Origin: Amycolatopsis sp. GM8
GTDB lineage: Bacteria > Actinomycetota > Actinomycetes > Mycobacteriales > Pseudonocardiaceae
Length of the DNA stretch: 64,000 nucleotides
Assembly: GCF_021653975.1 (NCBI RefSeq)
Contig: NZ_JAJKFK010000006.1
Span: 353,789-417,788, forward strand
Direction of reading: 5' to 3'
Shown: one piece after another, positions 23,633 to 33,385 of the stretch
Numbering within the stretch: position 1 is the stretch's first letter
Layout: each line of letters starts with the position of its first letter
Notes under the pieces: model-generated
Database searches by the model: none
What the model was told of the DNA's origin: nothing
What the model saw: only the letters and a program-made list of their open reading frames with translations
Translations under genes and position numbers: made by a program

Positions 23633-24634
23633 TCAGGGCCGCAGTTGGGCATTGAACCAGCGCAACTGGTAATCCACATCCTGGATGATTGTGCGAACCG
23701 CGTCGCCGGCCACGACGTGCGCGGTGAGGTGAGCATACGGCGGGCCCGGCGGGAACGGATCGCCGAGATAAACCGGCGCGCCGGAATCACCGTGCTGAGT
23801 TACCGGATGGTCCGTTTCGACGACATTTCCCCAGCCGCCGGCCCGGCGATTTTCCCACAGCGTTGTGAGTGCCGATCGTGGCCAGGAGAATTGGAACCCC
23901 GTCGACAATTGCACCACGATATCCACCAGCGGGGTCACGGTGGTGTAGCCGGCGACCGGAATGCCGGTGCCCTCGACATGCCGCCGGTCGAGTTCGACGA
24001 GAGCGATATCCGCGACCGCGCGCCCTGGGCCGACCTGCCGCGGGCAGATCGTGTCGGCCACGCGGCCGATGCGCTGATTCGCCACGCGGGCGATGGTCGA
24101 CGGGATCGAAACACCGTGCCCGGCCGTGGTCACGCCCGGTCGGCCGTTCGCCAATGTGACCCGGCAGCCCAGGGTCGCCTTCTGGCCGGGAAGATCGACG
24201 ACGGCTGAGGAATGGCAGTGCTGCGGCTCGACGGGATCTCGTCCGTAGACCCAGAAATCCGGGCGGGTAAGCCGCTCCGGCAGTCCCAGTTCGCCGATTC
24301 GCCGCAGTGCGTAAGGACTTTCGGGGAGCGGAAGACCGTATTCGGGTACTTCGAGCGACGACCGGTCGACGAAGACGGCCGGTCGCAGCGAGGCCCTGCT
24401 CTCACCAGTCGTCAGTCCGACGCCCCAGATGCCGCCGATGCCCGGCTCGTCGCGAAACGCCCAGCCGACGGGAACCTCATCAGCCCGGAAATCTCCGTCG
24501 GCGAACTCCTCGAATTCGTCCCAAGCCTGCGCCAGTTCGGCGAGCGCACGGTCGGCGGCATGGATGGCCGACACCGCCGTCCGGTCGAGCGGTTCCCGGG
24601 CCAGGCTGGCTGCCCAGAAGTCGACGAGGTCCAT
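23633..24634 (-). CDS. trypsin-like serine protease homologue
   Basis: A 333-residue protein with no signal peptide visible. The C-terminal two thirds looks like a chymotrypsin-fold protease: His173 in TTAGHG, Asp209 in VADIALVEL and Ser284 in QHGDSGAPVY give a full triad in the correct order and spacing. The N-terminal 120 residues (helical, then EPGIGGIWGVGL) have no recognised domain. It is followed closely by a two-TM membrane protein, so it may act at the membrane or process that partner. The substrate is unknown. The annotation rests on motifs only. Confidence 0.6.
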   Translation of the reverse strand: MDLVDFWAASLAREPLDRTAVSAIHAADRALAELAQAWDEFEEFADGDFRADEVPVGWAFRDEPGIGGIWGVGLTTGESRASLRPAVFVDRSSLEVPEYGLPLPESPYALRRIGELGLPERLTRPDFWVYGRDPVEPQHCHSSAVVDLPGQKATLGCRVTLANGRPGVTTAGHGVSIPSTIARVANQRIGRVADTICPRQVGPGRAVADIALVELDRRHVEGTGIPVAGYTTVTPLVDIVVQLSTGFQFSWPRSALTTLWENRRAGGWGNVVETDHPVTQHGDSGAPVYLGDPFPPGPPYAHLTAHVVAGDAVRTIIQDVDYQLRWFNAQLRP

Positions 24635-24729
24635 CGGCTACCAACTCCTACGGCCGGCGTTGTGTGTGCCTCCAAGTCGGTGCGCCGCCGGGTGTCGTTA
24701 CCTGGACAAGACGGGCGGTGATGGGCAAT

Positions 24730-25524
24730 TCACGAACCTGTCTGGGCGGCCTTCGATGTTCGGCGTCGTTTCTCGCGCACATAGATGACCTCCGGCTTGT
24801 TCTCACCGGGACTGCGGCGGTTCAGCTCGAACAGGGTGGTCGCGGTGATGAGGTCGCTGAGCTTCGCGTAGCCGTAGGTGCGTGAGTCGAAGTCCGGGCG
24901 CTGCTTGGTGACGATGCTGCCCACGGAGGCCAGCGACGCCCAGCCGTCGTCATCGGAGGCGGCTTCGACGGCATTGCGCAACAGGGCCGTCAGCGTCTTG
25001 TCCTTCTTGAGCTGGGCGGCCGGGATGGCCGCTTTCGGGGTGGGTGCCGTGTCGGCCGGCGTCACGTCGCTGTCGGCATAGGTGAGGTTCTCGATGTAGA
25101 TGAACTTGTCGCAGGCCGCGACGAAAGGCTTGGGCGTCTTGCGTTCGCCGAAGCCGTAGACGGTCAGGCCCGACTCCCGCAGCCGCGCGGCCAGCCGGGT
25201 GAAGTCGGAATCGCTGGAGACGATGCAGAACCCGTCGAAGCGGTCGGAGTACAGCAGGTCCATGGCGTCGATGACCATCGCCGCGTCGGTGGCGTTCTTG
25301 CCGGTCGTGTAGGCGAACTGCTGGATGGGCTGGATCGACTGGGCGAGCAGCTGATCTTTCCAGCCCTTCAGGCTCGTGCCGGTCCAGTCGCCGTAGGCCC
25401 GTTTGACGTGCGCGGTGCCGTACTTGGCGACCTCGGCCAGCAGCGCCTCGGTCTTGCCGGGCTGCGCGTTGTCCGCGTCGATGAGCACCGCGAGCTTGGC
25501 GGCGTTCTCACTGGCCGTGACCAT
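24730..25524 (-). CDS. NYN-domain nuclease with LOTUS/OST-HTH domain
   Basis: A 264-residue protein. The N-terminal NYN (PIN-like) domain starts AVLIDADNAQPG, then KNATDAAMVIDAMDLLYSD and FCIVSSDSDFTRLAARL. These carry the conserved Asp residues that bind Mg2+ for RNA cleavage. A linker (about 155-175) is followed by a C-terminal winged LOTUS/OST-HTH domain (WASLASVGSIVTKQRPDFDSRTYGYAKLSDLI). The family is widespread and thought to act on RNA; its target is unknown. It is divergent from the ABC-F gene. Confidence 0.87.
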   Translation of the reverse strand: MVTASENAAKLAVLIDADNAQPGKTEALLAEVAKYGTAHVKRAYGDWTGTSLKGWKDQLLAQSIQPIQQFAYTTGKNATDAAMVIDAMDLLYSDRFDGFCIVSSDSDFTRLAARLRESGLTVYGFGERKTPKPFVAACDKFIYIENLTYADSDVTPADTAPTPKAAIPAAQLKKDKTLTALLRNAVEAASDDDGWASLASVGSIVTKQRPDFDSRTYGYAKLSDLITATTLFELNRRSPGENKPEVIYVREKRRRTSKAAQTGS

Positions 25525-25626
25525 CTTGGTTCCCCCGTCGTCCCTGGCCGATCATGCCGGCACCACCGTAGAAGGGAGCGGACCGGCGCGGCAACGCGGT
25601 TCCCGGCTCGTCGTTAGGGTTGCCTG

Positions 25627-27264
25627 ATGAGCGCGACTCTGACCGCGAAGGGCCTGACGGCCGGGCATGGCGACCGCACCCTCTTCTCGGGGCTCGACCT
25701 GGTGGTCGCTCCTGGCGACGTGCTGGGGGTGGTCGGCGTCAACGGCGCCGGGAAGTCCACGCTGCTGCGGATCCTCGCCGGCCTGGCCAAGCCCGAGGAC
25801 GGGAAGGTCCGGCTGACCCCGCCGTCGGCGACCGTCGGGTACCTGCCGCAGGAACCGGAGCGACGGCCGGGGGAGTCCGTCCGCGCGTTCCTGGCCCGCC
25901 GCACCGGGGTGGCGGCGGCCCAGGCGGACCTCGACGCGGAGACCGAAGCGCTGGCGTCGGGCGCGGAGGGCGCTGACGATCGCTACGCCGCGGCGCTCGA
26001 CCGCTGGCTTGCCCTGGGCGGCGCGGATTTCGACGACCGGGCCGGCGAGGTCACCGCCGAGCTGGGCCTGTCGGTCGACCTGGACCAGCCGATGACGGCA
26101 CTGTCCGGCGGGCAGGCGGCGCGGGCGGGGCTGGCGTCGCTGTTGCTGAGCCGGTACGACGTGTTCCTGCTCGACGAGCCGACCAACGACCTCGACCTGG
26201 ACGGGCTCGCGCGGCTGGAGCGGTTCGTCACCGGCCTGCGCGCGGCGACCGTGCTGATCAGCCACGACCGCGAGTTCCTCGCCCGGACCGTGGACAGCGT
26301 GCTGGAGCTCGACCTGCCACAGCGGCAGGTCCGGTTGTACGGCGGCGGATACGAGTCGTACCTGGAGGAGCGCGCGGTAGCGCGCAGGCATGCCCGTGAG
26401 GACTACGAGGAGTACGCGGCGACTCGCACGGCACTGGAAACACGGGCACGGACGCAGCGGTCCTGGATGGAGAAGGGCGTCCGGAACGCCCGGCGCAAGG
26501 CCTCCGACAACGACAAGATCAGCCGCAAGACCCGCGCCGAAGCGACCGAGAAGCAGGCCGCGAAGGCCCGCCAGACCGATCGGATGATCGAGCGCCTGGA
26601 GGTCGTGGATGAGCCGCGCAAGGAATGGGAGCTGCGGATGGAGATCGCCGCGGCGCCGCGGGCCGGCGCGGTCGTGGCCACCGCGCGGGGTGCCGTGGTG
26701 CGCCGTGGCGCGTTCACCCTCGGGCCGGTCGACCTGCAGATCGACTGGGCCGACCGGGTCGCGATCACGGGGGCGAACGGCGCCGGGAAGTCCACCCTGC
26801 TGGCGGCGCTGCTCGGCCGGGTGCCGCTGGACGCCGGGTCGGTCGCGCTGGGGCCCGGTGTGGTGATCGGCGAGGTCGACCAGGCGCGGCGGCTGTTCCT
26901 CGATGACCAGCAGCTGGCCGTGGCGTTCGCGCACGCGGTCCCGGAGCTCGCCGACGCCGACGTCCGGACGCTGCTGGCGAAGTTCGGCCTCAATGCGGCG
27001 CACGTGCTGCGCCCCGCGGCGACGCTTTCCCCAGGTGAGCGCACCCGGGCGGCGCTCGCGCTGCTCCAGGCGCGTGGGGTCAATCTGCTGGTCCTCGACG
27101 AGCCGACCAACCACCTGGACCTGCCGGCCATCGAGCAGCTCGAGTCCGCTTTGGACAGATACCCGGGAACCCTGCTGCTGGTGACCCACGACCGGCGCAT
27201 GCTCGAGGCCGTGCACGTCACCCGTCGCCTGGAAGTCACCGACGGCAAGGTCACCGAGTTGTGA
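25627..27264 (+). CDS. ABC-F family ATPase
   Basis: A 545-residue cytosolic protein with two ABC domains and no membrane segment. Domain 1 has Walker A GVNGAGKST, signature LSGGQAARAGLAS and Walker B VFLLDEPTND. Domain 2 has GANGAGKST, LSPGERTRAAL and LLVLDEPTNH. The linker (about 230-340), with its charged helices (KASDNDKISRKTRAEATEKQAAK), is the P-site tRNA interaction motif region. ABC-F proteins act on ribosomes, either as translation factors or as antibiotic target protectors. Nothing here distinguishes the two roles. It is probably monocistronic. Confidence 0.92.
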   Translation: MSATLTAKGLTAGHGDRTLFSGLDLVVAPGDVLGVVGVNGAGKSTLLRILAGLAKPEDGKVRLTPPSATVGYLPQEPERRPGESVRAFLARRTGVAAAQADLDAETEALASGAEGADDRYAAALDRWLALGGADFDDRAGEVTAELGLSVDLDQPMTALSGGQAARAGLASLLLSRYDVFLLDEPTNDLDLDGLARLERFVTGLRAATVLISHDREFLARTVDSVLELDLPQRQVRLYGGGYESYLEERAVARRHAREDYEEYAATRTALETRARTQRSWMEKGVRNARRKASDNDKISRKTRAEATEKQAAKARQTDRMIERLEVVDEPRKEWELRMEIAAAPRAGAVVATARGAVVRRGAFTLGPVDLQIDWADRVAITGANGAGKSTLLAALLGRVPLDAGSVALGPGVVIGEVDQARRLFLDDQQLAVAFAHAVPELADADVRTLLAKFGLNAAHVLRPAATLSPGERTRAALALLQARGVNLLVLDEPTNHLDLPAIEQLESALDRYPGTLLLVTHDRRMLEAVHVTRRLEVTDGKVTEL

Positions 27265-27267
27265 GCG

Positions 27268-28317
27268 TCAGGGGTGGAGGACGAGCTTTCCCACATGTTC
27301 CCGGCGCGCCAGTTGTTCCTGCGCCCGCGCAGCGTCTGACAAGGGGAACGTCGCCGCGATGACGGGCTGGATCTCGGCCTGACGGGCCAGGTCCACCAGC
27401 AGGCCGAAATGTGTGGGGGTGTGCATCGCGGACCCGATCACCTGCGCGTTGTGCAGGTAGAGCCGGCGGATGTCCAGGGACACGTCATACCCGCCCAGGG
27501 CACCCGCGACGACCCACCGGCCGCCTTCGCGCAACAGCGGCAGCCCGTCACTCACCAGGGCCCCGGCGACCACGTCGAGCGCGACGTCGATCCCTTCCGG
27601 GGCGGCTTTGCGGATCTGGCCGGTGAGGTCCCGGGCGCGGTCGAGGACCGCATGGGCACCGGCTTCGCGCACCGCGTCGATCTTGCGCCCGCCGCTGATG
27701 GCCAGCACTTTGGCGCCGCGGGCACGGGCGATCTGGATCAGTGCCAGGCCGACCCCGCCGGAGGCTCCCGAGACCAGCACGGTCTCGCCCTTCCGCACCC
27801 GGCCTCGCTCGATCATGCCCAGCGCCGTGCCGTAGGCGGTCGGCAGCGTCGCCAGCTGATCGTCCGTGAGCGGTGAGTCCGTCACATCGTGGATGCGTTC
27901 GACGGGGGCGGTCACGTACTCGGCGTATCCGCCGTCGCGCTCGCTGCCCATCAGGCCCACCGGATTCGCGTCCGGCCCCGCATTGTCGTAGATCGCGGGG
28001 TCGACCATGACGCGGCGGCCGATGAGGCTCTCGTCCCCGCCCGCGCCGACCGCCACCACCCGGCCGGCCACGTCGGCCCCCTGGATCCGCGGGAAGTCGA
28101 TCGGACCCCGCCAGCCCGACAAGGCCGTCGGGTCGCCCGGGCGGCCGTAGGCCCCCTCGCGGGTCCACAGGTCGGTGTTGTTCAGCGCCACCGCGCTGAC
28201 CCGGACCAGCGCCTCTCCGGCCCGCGGTGTGGGTACGGCCACCTCCACCAGTTCCAGTACCTCGGGACCCCCGTGCTTCGCGATCCGCACCGCGCGCATG
28301 GTCTCGGTCACGCCCAT
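27268..28317 (-). CDS. quinone oxidoreductase-like zinc-type dehydrogenase
   Basis: A 349-residue medium-chain dehydrogenase. It starts MRAVRIAKHGGPEVLELVEV after MGVTET, with NNTDLWTREGAYG, IQGADVAGRVV and the NADP site VLVSGASGGVGLALIQIA. The zinc-binding Cys residues are missing, so it is a zinc-free quinone oxidoreductase/enoyl reductase type. The start at ATG 28317 has AAGGTGG upstream. It is divergent from a TetR gene and its promoter overlaps the TetR-type operator, so it is a likely TetR target, perhaps induced by reactive electrophiles. Confidence 0.88.
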   Translation of the reverse strand: MGVTETMRAVRIAKHGGPEVLELVEVAVPTPRAGEALVRVSAVALNNTDLWTREGAYGRPGDPTALSGWRGPIDFPRIQGADVAGRVVAVGAGGDESLIGRRVMVDPAIYDNAGPDANPVGLMGSERDGGYAEYVTAPVERIHDVTDSPLTDDQLATLPTAYGTALGMIERGRVRKGETVLVSGASGGVGLALIQIARARGAKVLAISGGRKIDAVREAGAHAVLDRARDLTGQIRKAAPEGIDVALDVVAGALVSDGLPLLREGGRWVVAGALGGYDVSLDIRRLYLHNAQVIGSAMHTPTHFGLLVDLARQAEIQPVIAATFPLSDAARAQEQLARREHVGKLVLHP

Positions 28318-28339
28318 TGCCCAGCCCCACCTTAGGTAT

Positions 28340-28380
28340 ACTGATCTGTGAATATACATCACGGTACACCGATCGGTGAA
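28340..28380. promoter_or_regulatory. TetR operator pair and divergent promoters
   Basis: CACCGATCGGTG (28367-28378) is a perfect 12-bp palindrome. ACCGATCGGTGAA (28368-28380) is repeated with two changes as ACTGATCTGTGAA (28340-28352), 28 bases away. Leftward, TTCACC and TATATT (28356-28351) with an 18-base spacer make a promoter for the dehydrogenase overlapped by both boxes. TATACT (28337-28342) may serve the TetR gene. Confidence 0.55.
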
Positions 28381-28390
28381 GGTCGCAGCA

Positions 28391-28996
28391 GTGCGGGAAG
28401 CTCAACACAGGACACCGGCCGGCCGCCGGATCGTCGCGGCCGCCGAAGAACTGTTCTACAACCGCGGGATCACGGCGGTCGGCGTGGATCTGATCGCCGA
28501 GCACTCGGGTGTGACCAAGCGGACCCTGTACAACCAGTTCGGCACGAAGGATCACCTCGTCACCACCTATCTCGCGGAACGTGACGAGCGCTGGCGGTCA
28601 CTCGTGCAGGCCACTGTGGACGCTTGCGCCGATCCCGCCGAAGCCGTCACGGCGCCCTTCGACGCGCTGCGGGTCTGGAGTGAGACCAACAGTCGCGGCT
28701 GCGCCTTCATCAACGCGCTGGCCGAACTCCCGGATCCCGCGCACCCCGCGCACCAGATCGCGGCGAACCAGAAGCGCTGGCTGCTGAACCTGTTCGAAGA
28801 ACTCGCCACCGCCGCGCACTGCGCGAATCCCGCCGTCCTCGCCACCCAGCTGTTCGTGCTGCACGAGGGCGCTCTCGCGACACTGCCGTTCCCGTTCGGC
28901 ACTCTTTCGCGCAGTTACGAGCTGGCCCGGAAGCTGGTTCAGGCCGACGTCGCGCCGTCCACATTGCGTCTTGATACCGCCCCCGAAAATCTATAG
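28391..28996 (+). CDS. TetR family regulator
   Basis: A protein of about 201 residues. The helix-turn-helix is AAEELFYNRGITAVGVDLIAEHSGVTKRTLYNQFGTKDHLVTTYL. The C-terminal domain (GCAFINALAELPDPAHPAHQIA) resembles TetR proteins that sense electrophiles or alcohols. The start is uncertain: GTG 28391 has GAAGG ten bases upstream, while GTG 28376 is inside the operator. It probably represses the divergent dehydrogenase. Its last codons overlap a promoter box of the next operon. Confidence 0.85.
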   Translation: MREAQHRTPAGRRIVAAAEELFYNRGITAVGVDLIAEHSGVTKRTLYNQFGTKDHLVTTYLAERDERWRSLVQATVDACADPAEAVTAPFDALRVWSETNSRGCAFINALAELPDPAHPAHQIAANQKRWLLNLFEELATAAHCANPAVLATQLFVLHEGALATLPFPFGTLSRSYELARKLVQADVAPSTLRLDTAPENL

Positions 28997-29000
28997 ACTT
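28971..29000 (+). promoter_or_regulatory. Liv operon promoter with CTATAGA box 1
   Basis: TTGATA (28971-28976), a 17-base spacer and TAGACT (28994-28999) form a good promoter inside the 3' end of the TetR gene. GAAAATCTATAGACTT (28985-29000) covers the -10 and includes the TetR stop codon TAG. It is one of six similar boxes in 28-43 kb. The leader to the GTG at 29284 would be about 278 bases; 28997-29283 otherwise shows no gene. Confidence 0.6.
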
Positions 29001-29283
29001 GTGCCCGCTGGGTGGCGGACCATCGCCCATGTGACCCGGAGGCATTCGCGCTGAGCATCGAAGGAGACCACGCGCGCCTGCGGCCGGCAACGACCAATGT
29101 GGACGGTCCATCCCGAAGGATGCCGGCCACACGATAGCGCGCGTCGCAGTGGACAAAATCGCCTGAGACGCGTGGCAAGCCGGCTGTCGCTGCCCATTTT
29201 TACGAGGCGCAACGGAGCGTCCAAAGCGCTTCCATTTTGCCACAAAAACGTAACGCCCCAACCTTGGCTAGAAAGGTGGAATT

Positions 29284-30546
29284 GTGAAGCGCTCGAAAGA
29301 AATCGCCGGACTCGCGGCAGGTGTCGCCGTCGCGCTCTGTTCGGCCTGCGCCGCGAGCTCGCCCGCGCCGGATCCAGCGTCAGCAGGCACTTCGGGGACC
29401 GTCATCGGCGGTGGTCAGCAGGCCGATCCGGCGAAGTCCCCGGTTCTCGTCGGCTTCCACAATCTGGAGGGCGGGTCGATTTCGCTGCCCGATCTCCGCA
29501 TCGGTTTCGAGGCCGGTATCGACTACGTGAATTCGCAGCTCGGTGGCATCAATGGCCACCCGATGAAGGGTGTCGAGTGCAAGACCGACGGCACGCCGGA
29601 ATCGTCCCTGAACTGTGCGAACGAATTCGTCCAGAGCAATGTGGTGCTGTCGGTGGTGGGTATCGACTTCGGTTCTGACGCCATGTTGAGCGTCCTGAAG
29701 TCGGCGAGCGTGATCGAAACCGGCGCCACTCCGCTGACGCCGGGCATGGACCAGGCGATCGGCGACGCTTACTTCGCGGGCACGTCGACCAAGGAGGGCT
29801 ATGCCGCCGATGTTGTGAACCAGCACAACCTCGGGGCGAAGTCGCTCGCCGTCGTGATGGTCGACAATGCGGCCAACCATGCCACGTACACCACCATCAT
29901 CGCCCCGGCCGCGCAGAAGCTGGGAATGACGTCGAAGGTGTTCTATTCGCCGGCACAGGCCGACTGGACCACACTGTCCGCGACAGTTCTCGCCACCAGC
30001 CCGGATGCGATCTCGCTCTCGGTCAACACGCCGGATGCCCTGGCCGCCGTCACCGCACTGCGTGCCAACGGTTTCGCCGGTCAGATCGACGCCTTCGCCA
30101 ACAGCGACATCATCCCGCAACTCAAAGGGAATCTCACGAAGAACGTCAACTTCGAGAGCTCGATCTACCAACCCACGATGGTCGGGGTACCGGCAAAGGC
30201 GCAGGCGGATATCGACATCTTCAACGCCTACATGAAGAAGGACGGCGCGGCGGTGAAGGCCGTCCAGCAGGCGCAACTCGGCTTCTTCGACGCCGTGCAG
30301 GCCGCTGACAAGCTGCGGCAGATCCAGGCCGACCCGCTGACCGCGAAGGCCGTGCACGACGGCATCGGCACGACCAAGGGCAGCACGATGTTCAGCACCA
30401 ATGGTTACGACTGCTCGAAGCCGGCCTGGCCGGGAACGACGTCCTGCTTCACCGGGCAGATCTTCTCGACGCCCACGGGTAAGGGGATGCTCGCGCCGCT
30501 GGCGAACCAGCCCATCGACAGCTCGGTAGTGCGCCCGAGTTCCTGA
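29284..30546 (+). CDS. Liv-type ABC transporter substrate-binding lipoprotein
   Basis: A 420-residue periplasmic-binding protein (type 1 fold, branched-chain amino acid family). It has a short N-terminal signal (KRSKEIAGLAAGVAVALCSAC), with Cys22 as probable lipid-anchor Cys; the -3 residue is not the usual Leu. The mature part has GFHNLEGGSISLPDLRIGFEAGIDYVNSQLGGINGHP, as in ABC importers for amino acids, aromatic acids and other amphipathic acids. The start at GTG 29284 has AAAGGTGG. It is first in an operon with the fused permease/ATPase and LivF. The ligand is probably a carboxylate fed into the neighbouring catabolic genes. Confidence 0.9.
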   Translation: MKRSKEIAGLAAGVAVALCSACAASSPAPDPASAGTSGTVIGGGQQADPAKSPVLVGFHNLEGGSISLPDLRIGFEAGIDYVNSQLGGINGHPMKGVECKTDGTPESSLNCANEFVQSNVVLSVVGIDFGSDAMLSVLKSASVIETGATPLTPGMDQAIGDAYFAGTSTKEGYAADVVNQHNLGAKSLAVVMVDNAANHATYTTIIAPAAQKLGMTSKVFYSPAQADWTTLSATVLATSPDAISLSVNTPDALAAVTALRANGFAGQIDAFANSDIIPQLKGNLTKNVNFESSIYQPTMVGVPAKAQADIDIFNAYMKKDGAAVKAVQQAQLGFFDAVQAADKLRQIQADPLTAKAVHDGIGTTKGSTMFSTNGYDCSKPAWPGTTSCFTGQIFSTPTGKGMLAPLANQPIDSSVVRPSS

Positions 30547-30586
30547 CGCACCTGCCGAGCACATCCGAGCGACGGGAACAGAGATC

Positions 30587-33385
30587 ATGAGTCAATACAT
30601 GCTGTTCTTGCTCCTGGGCCTCAGCGTCGGGGCGGTGTACGCCGCCCTCACACTGGGCATCGTCCTCACGTATCAGGGCACGGGAGTCATCAACTTCGCC
30701 GCCGCGGCAATGGCGGCCGTGCCGATCTACGTGTACGAGAACCTGCAGCAGGGCCAGTTGACCTTGCCGATTCCCTGGCTGCCCTCGTTCGACATCGGCG
30801 GGGCGCCTCCGGTGTGGATCGGGATTCTCGTGGCGCTGGCGGTCGGGGCGCTTCTCGGCGCGCTCGTCGAACTCGGCATCTCCCGGCCGCTGCGGACGGC
30901 CCCGCCGTTGGCGAAGGTCGTCGCGGCGGTCGGGATCATGCTGACCGTCCAGGCGGAAGTCGGCCTGAAGTACAGCACCGACCCCCAGCCCCGCAGCACC
31001 GTGCTGCCGGCCGGGGTGGTCAAGATCGGCGGCGCCGGCGTCAGCACCGATCGGTTGTGGCTCATCGGGATCGTCGTGGTGCTGGGCGCCGGGCTCGCCC
31101 TCTGGTTCCGCCATTCCCGGACCGGGTTGTCGATCCAGGCGGCTGCGGACAACGAGCGGGCGGCGTCGTTCGCCCGGCTCTCCCCGCGGACCCTCGGCAT
31201 GGTCACGTGGGTTCTCGCGACCACCTTCAGCAGCCTGATCATGGTCCTGGCCGGGCCGGCGACCGGGGTGCTCGACCCGGCGACGATCTCGCTGCTGGTC
31301 GTGCCCGCTCTGGCCGGCGCCCTCATCGCGCGGCTGAGTTCACTGTGGATCGGTCTGGCCGGCGCGCTCGTCCTCGGCGTCGTGCAGTCCGAGCTGCAGT
31401 TCATGTCGCTCACCAAGGCGTGGTGGCCGGGCTGGGCCCAGCACGGGCTGACCAACGTCGTTCCGTTCATCATCATCGTCATCGCACTCGCGGTGCTCGG
31501 CCGGAAGGTCCCGACGCGCGGGGACGACATCCGGACCAAGCTGCCGCCGGTGATCCTGCCCCGCAACCGCCCACTGGTCATCGCGCTACTCGTCGCGGCC
31601 GGTGTCGTTGTTCTGGTCGTCAGCGGCGGCACCTACCGGTTCGGCATCATCACCAGCCTCGGGCTCGCGCTGATCGCGCTGTCGCTCGTCGTGCTCACCG
31701 GTATGGTCGGCCAGATTTCGCTGGCCCAGGCGGCGTTCGCTGGCGTGGCGGGCATCATGGTGTCGAAGTTCGGCGCAGCGATACCTTTTCCGTTTTCGAT
31801 GATCCTGGCCGCGGTGATCGCGGCCGCGGCCGGTGTCGTGGTCGGATTACCGGCGTTGCGTATTCGTGGCGCGCAGCTGGCTGTGGTCACGCTCGCCGCC
31901 GCTTTGACGTTGCAGGAGTTCGTGTTCGCGAATCCGTCGTTCGTCTCGGCGACGACGGACGTCATTCCGGGACCGACGCTTTTCGGGTGGGACCTGTCGG
32001 TACGGGCCGGCAGCAATGTCGCCCGCCTGCAGTTCGGCCTGCTGGTGCTGGCGGTCGTGGTGGTCGTGTTCGTTCTGGTCAGCAATCTCATGCGGGCGGG
32101 AACGGGGCGGAAAATGCTGGCCGTACGGTCGAACGAGCGTGCGGCGGCCGCGATCGGGATCGACGTCTCCGGGATCAAGCTCGCCGCGTTCGGGCTCTCG
32201 TCTTTCCTCGCCGGGCTCGGCGGCGCGCTGCTGGGCTACAGCCGCGGGCAGCTGTCGGCCGACTCGTTCGGGGTCTTCGTGGGCCTGAGCCTGCTCGCCA
32301 CGGGTTATCTGGCGGGCATCACGAGCGTGAGCGGCGCTTTGCTCGCGGGGGCGAGCGGCGCGCTCGGAATCGTCTACGTGTTCCTCGTCGGCAACCTCCA
32401 CATCGGGAACTACTATTCGCTGCTGGTCGGCCTGGGGCTGATCCTGTCGGTGTTGTTCAATCCCATTGGTATCGCCGGTAAGACCCGCGCCGACGTCGAC
32501 CGGCTGCTCGCCCGGTTCCGCCGCGATCGGCCGGTCGAGCCAGCGGCCGAGCCCGTCGAGGAAGCCGCCGCCGCGGTCGCGCGGACAGTGGGTGACGTCC
32601 GGCTGCGCGCGGCGGGAATCACCGTCACCTACGGCGGTGTGACGGCCGTCGACGACCTCAGTATCGAGGTGCGGGGAGGGGAGATCGTCGGGCTGATCGG
32701 CGCGAACGGCGCGGGCAAGACCAGCTTCATCGACGCGATCACGGGTTTCGCGCCGTGCCGTGGGGAAGTCGTCCTCGGTGGCCGCGCGATCGGCAAGCTG
32801 CCGCCACACCAGCGCGCCCGGTCCGGGCTGGCGCGCACCTGGCAGGCCGGCGAGCTCTTCGAAGACCTGACGGTCGAGCACAACGTCCGGGTCTCCGACG
32901 ACGTCGGGCACGACACCATGAAACTGTTCAAGGACACGGTGCTGCCGAACCCGAGACCGTCCGCGGCTGTCCGGGACGCGCTTGCCCTGATGTCGTTGAC
33001 CGATGTCGCTGATCGCAAGCCGGGTGAACTCTCGCTCGGCCGGCAGCGGTCGCTCGATGTCGCGCGAGCGCTCGCGCTGCAGCCGGAAGTGCTGCTCCTC
33101 GACGAACCGGCCGCGGGCCTCGACACGGCGGAAAGCGTCGCCTTCGGTGCCCATCTCGAACGGATCGCCGCCACCGGTGTCGGGTGCCTGCTCATCGATC
33201 ACGACATGCGTCTCGTGCTCGGCGTGTGCGATCGGGTCTATGTCATCGAGTTCGGTCGTCTCATCGCGGTGGGAAATCCGGAACAGGTGCGCCGTGACCC
33301 GGCTGTCGTCGCGTCCTATCTGGGCGCGGAAAGCCAGCCCGACGACGATCGCGTGTCGTCGGCGGAACCGGGAGGACGGGCGTGA
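30587..33385 (+). CDS. LivH-LivM-LivG fusion of ABC importer
   Basis: A 932-residue three-part fusion. Residues 1-300 are a LivH-like permease ([32 protein letters not shown]). Residues about 325-625 are a LivM-like permease ([20 protein letters not shown]). Residues about 660-932 are a LivG-like ATPase with Walker A GANGAGKT (about 703), the signature-like [14 protein letters not shown] (about 815) and Walker B LLLDEPAA (about 835). The signature motif is LSLGRQR instead of LSGGxxR. In E. coli these are three genes; fusing all three on one chain fixes the subunit ratio. It overlaps the LivF gene by four bases. Confidence 0.92.
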   Translation: MSQYMLFLLLGLSVGAVYAALTLGIVLTYQGTGVINFAAAAMAAVPIYVYENLQQGQLTLPIPWLPSFDIGGAPPVWIGILVALAVGALLGALVELGISRPLRTAPPLAKVVAAVGIMLTVQAEVGLKYSTDPQPRSTVLPAGVVKIGGAGVSTDRLWLIGIVVVLGAGLALWFRHSRTGLSIQAAADNERAASFARLSPRTLGMVTWVLATTFSSLIMVLAGPATGVLDPATISLLVVPALAGALIARLSSLWIGLAGALVLGVVQSELQFMSLTKAWWPGWAQHGLTNVVPFIIIVIALAVLGRKVPTRGDDIRTKLPPVILPRNRPLVIALLVAAGVVVLVVSGGTYRFGIITSLGLALIALSLVVLTGMVGQISLAQAAFAGVAGIMVSKFGAAIPFPFSMILAAVIAAAAGVVVGLPALRIRGAQLAVVTLAAALTLQEFVFANPSFVSATTDVIPGPTLFGWDLSVRAGSNVARLQFGLLVLAVVVVVFVLVSNLMRAGTGRKMLAVRSNERAAAAIGIDVSGIKLAAFGLSSFLAGLGGALLGYSRGQLSADSFGVFVGLSLLATGYLAGITSVSGALLAGASGALGIVYVFLVGNLHIGNYYSLLVGLGLILSVLFNPIGIAGKTRADVDRLLARFRRDRPVEPAAEPVEEAAAAVARTVGDVRLRAAGITVTYGGVTAVDDLSIEVRGGEIVGLIGANGAGKTSFIDAITGFAPCRGEVVLGGRAIGKLPPHQRARSGLARTWQAGELFEDLTVEHNVRVSDDVGHDTMKLFKDTVLPNPRPSAAVRDALALMSLTDVADRKPGELSLGRQRSLDVARALALQPEVLLLDEPAAGLDTAESVAFGAHLERIAATGVGCLLIDHDMRLVLGVCDRVYVIEFGRLIAVGNPEQVRRDPAVVASYLGAESQPDDDRVSSAEPGGRA

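Noticed and set aside
25525..25626. A shared operator between the NYN and ABC-F genes
   Set aside because: The 102-base divergent gap shows no clear palindrome or good promoter hexamers.
28997..29283. Riboswitch or attenuator in the Liv operon leader
   Set aside because: The leader is long, but I found no known aptamer core, stop-start peptide or terminator-antiterminator pair.
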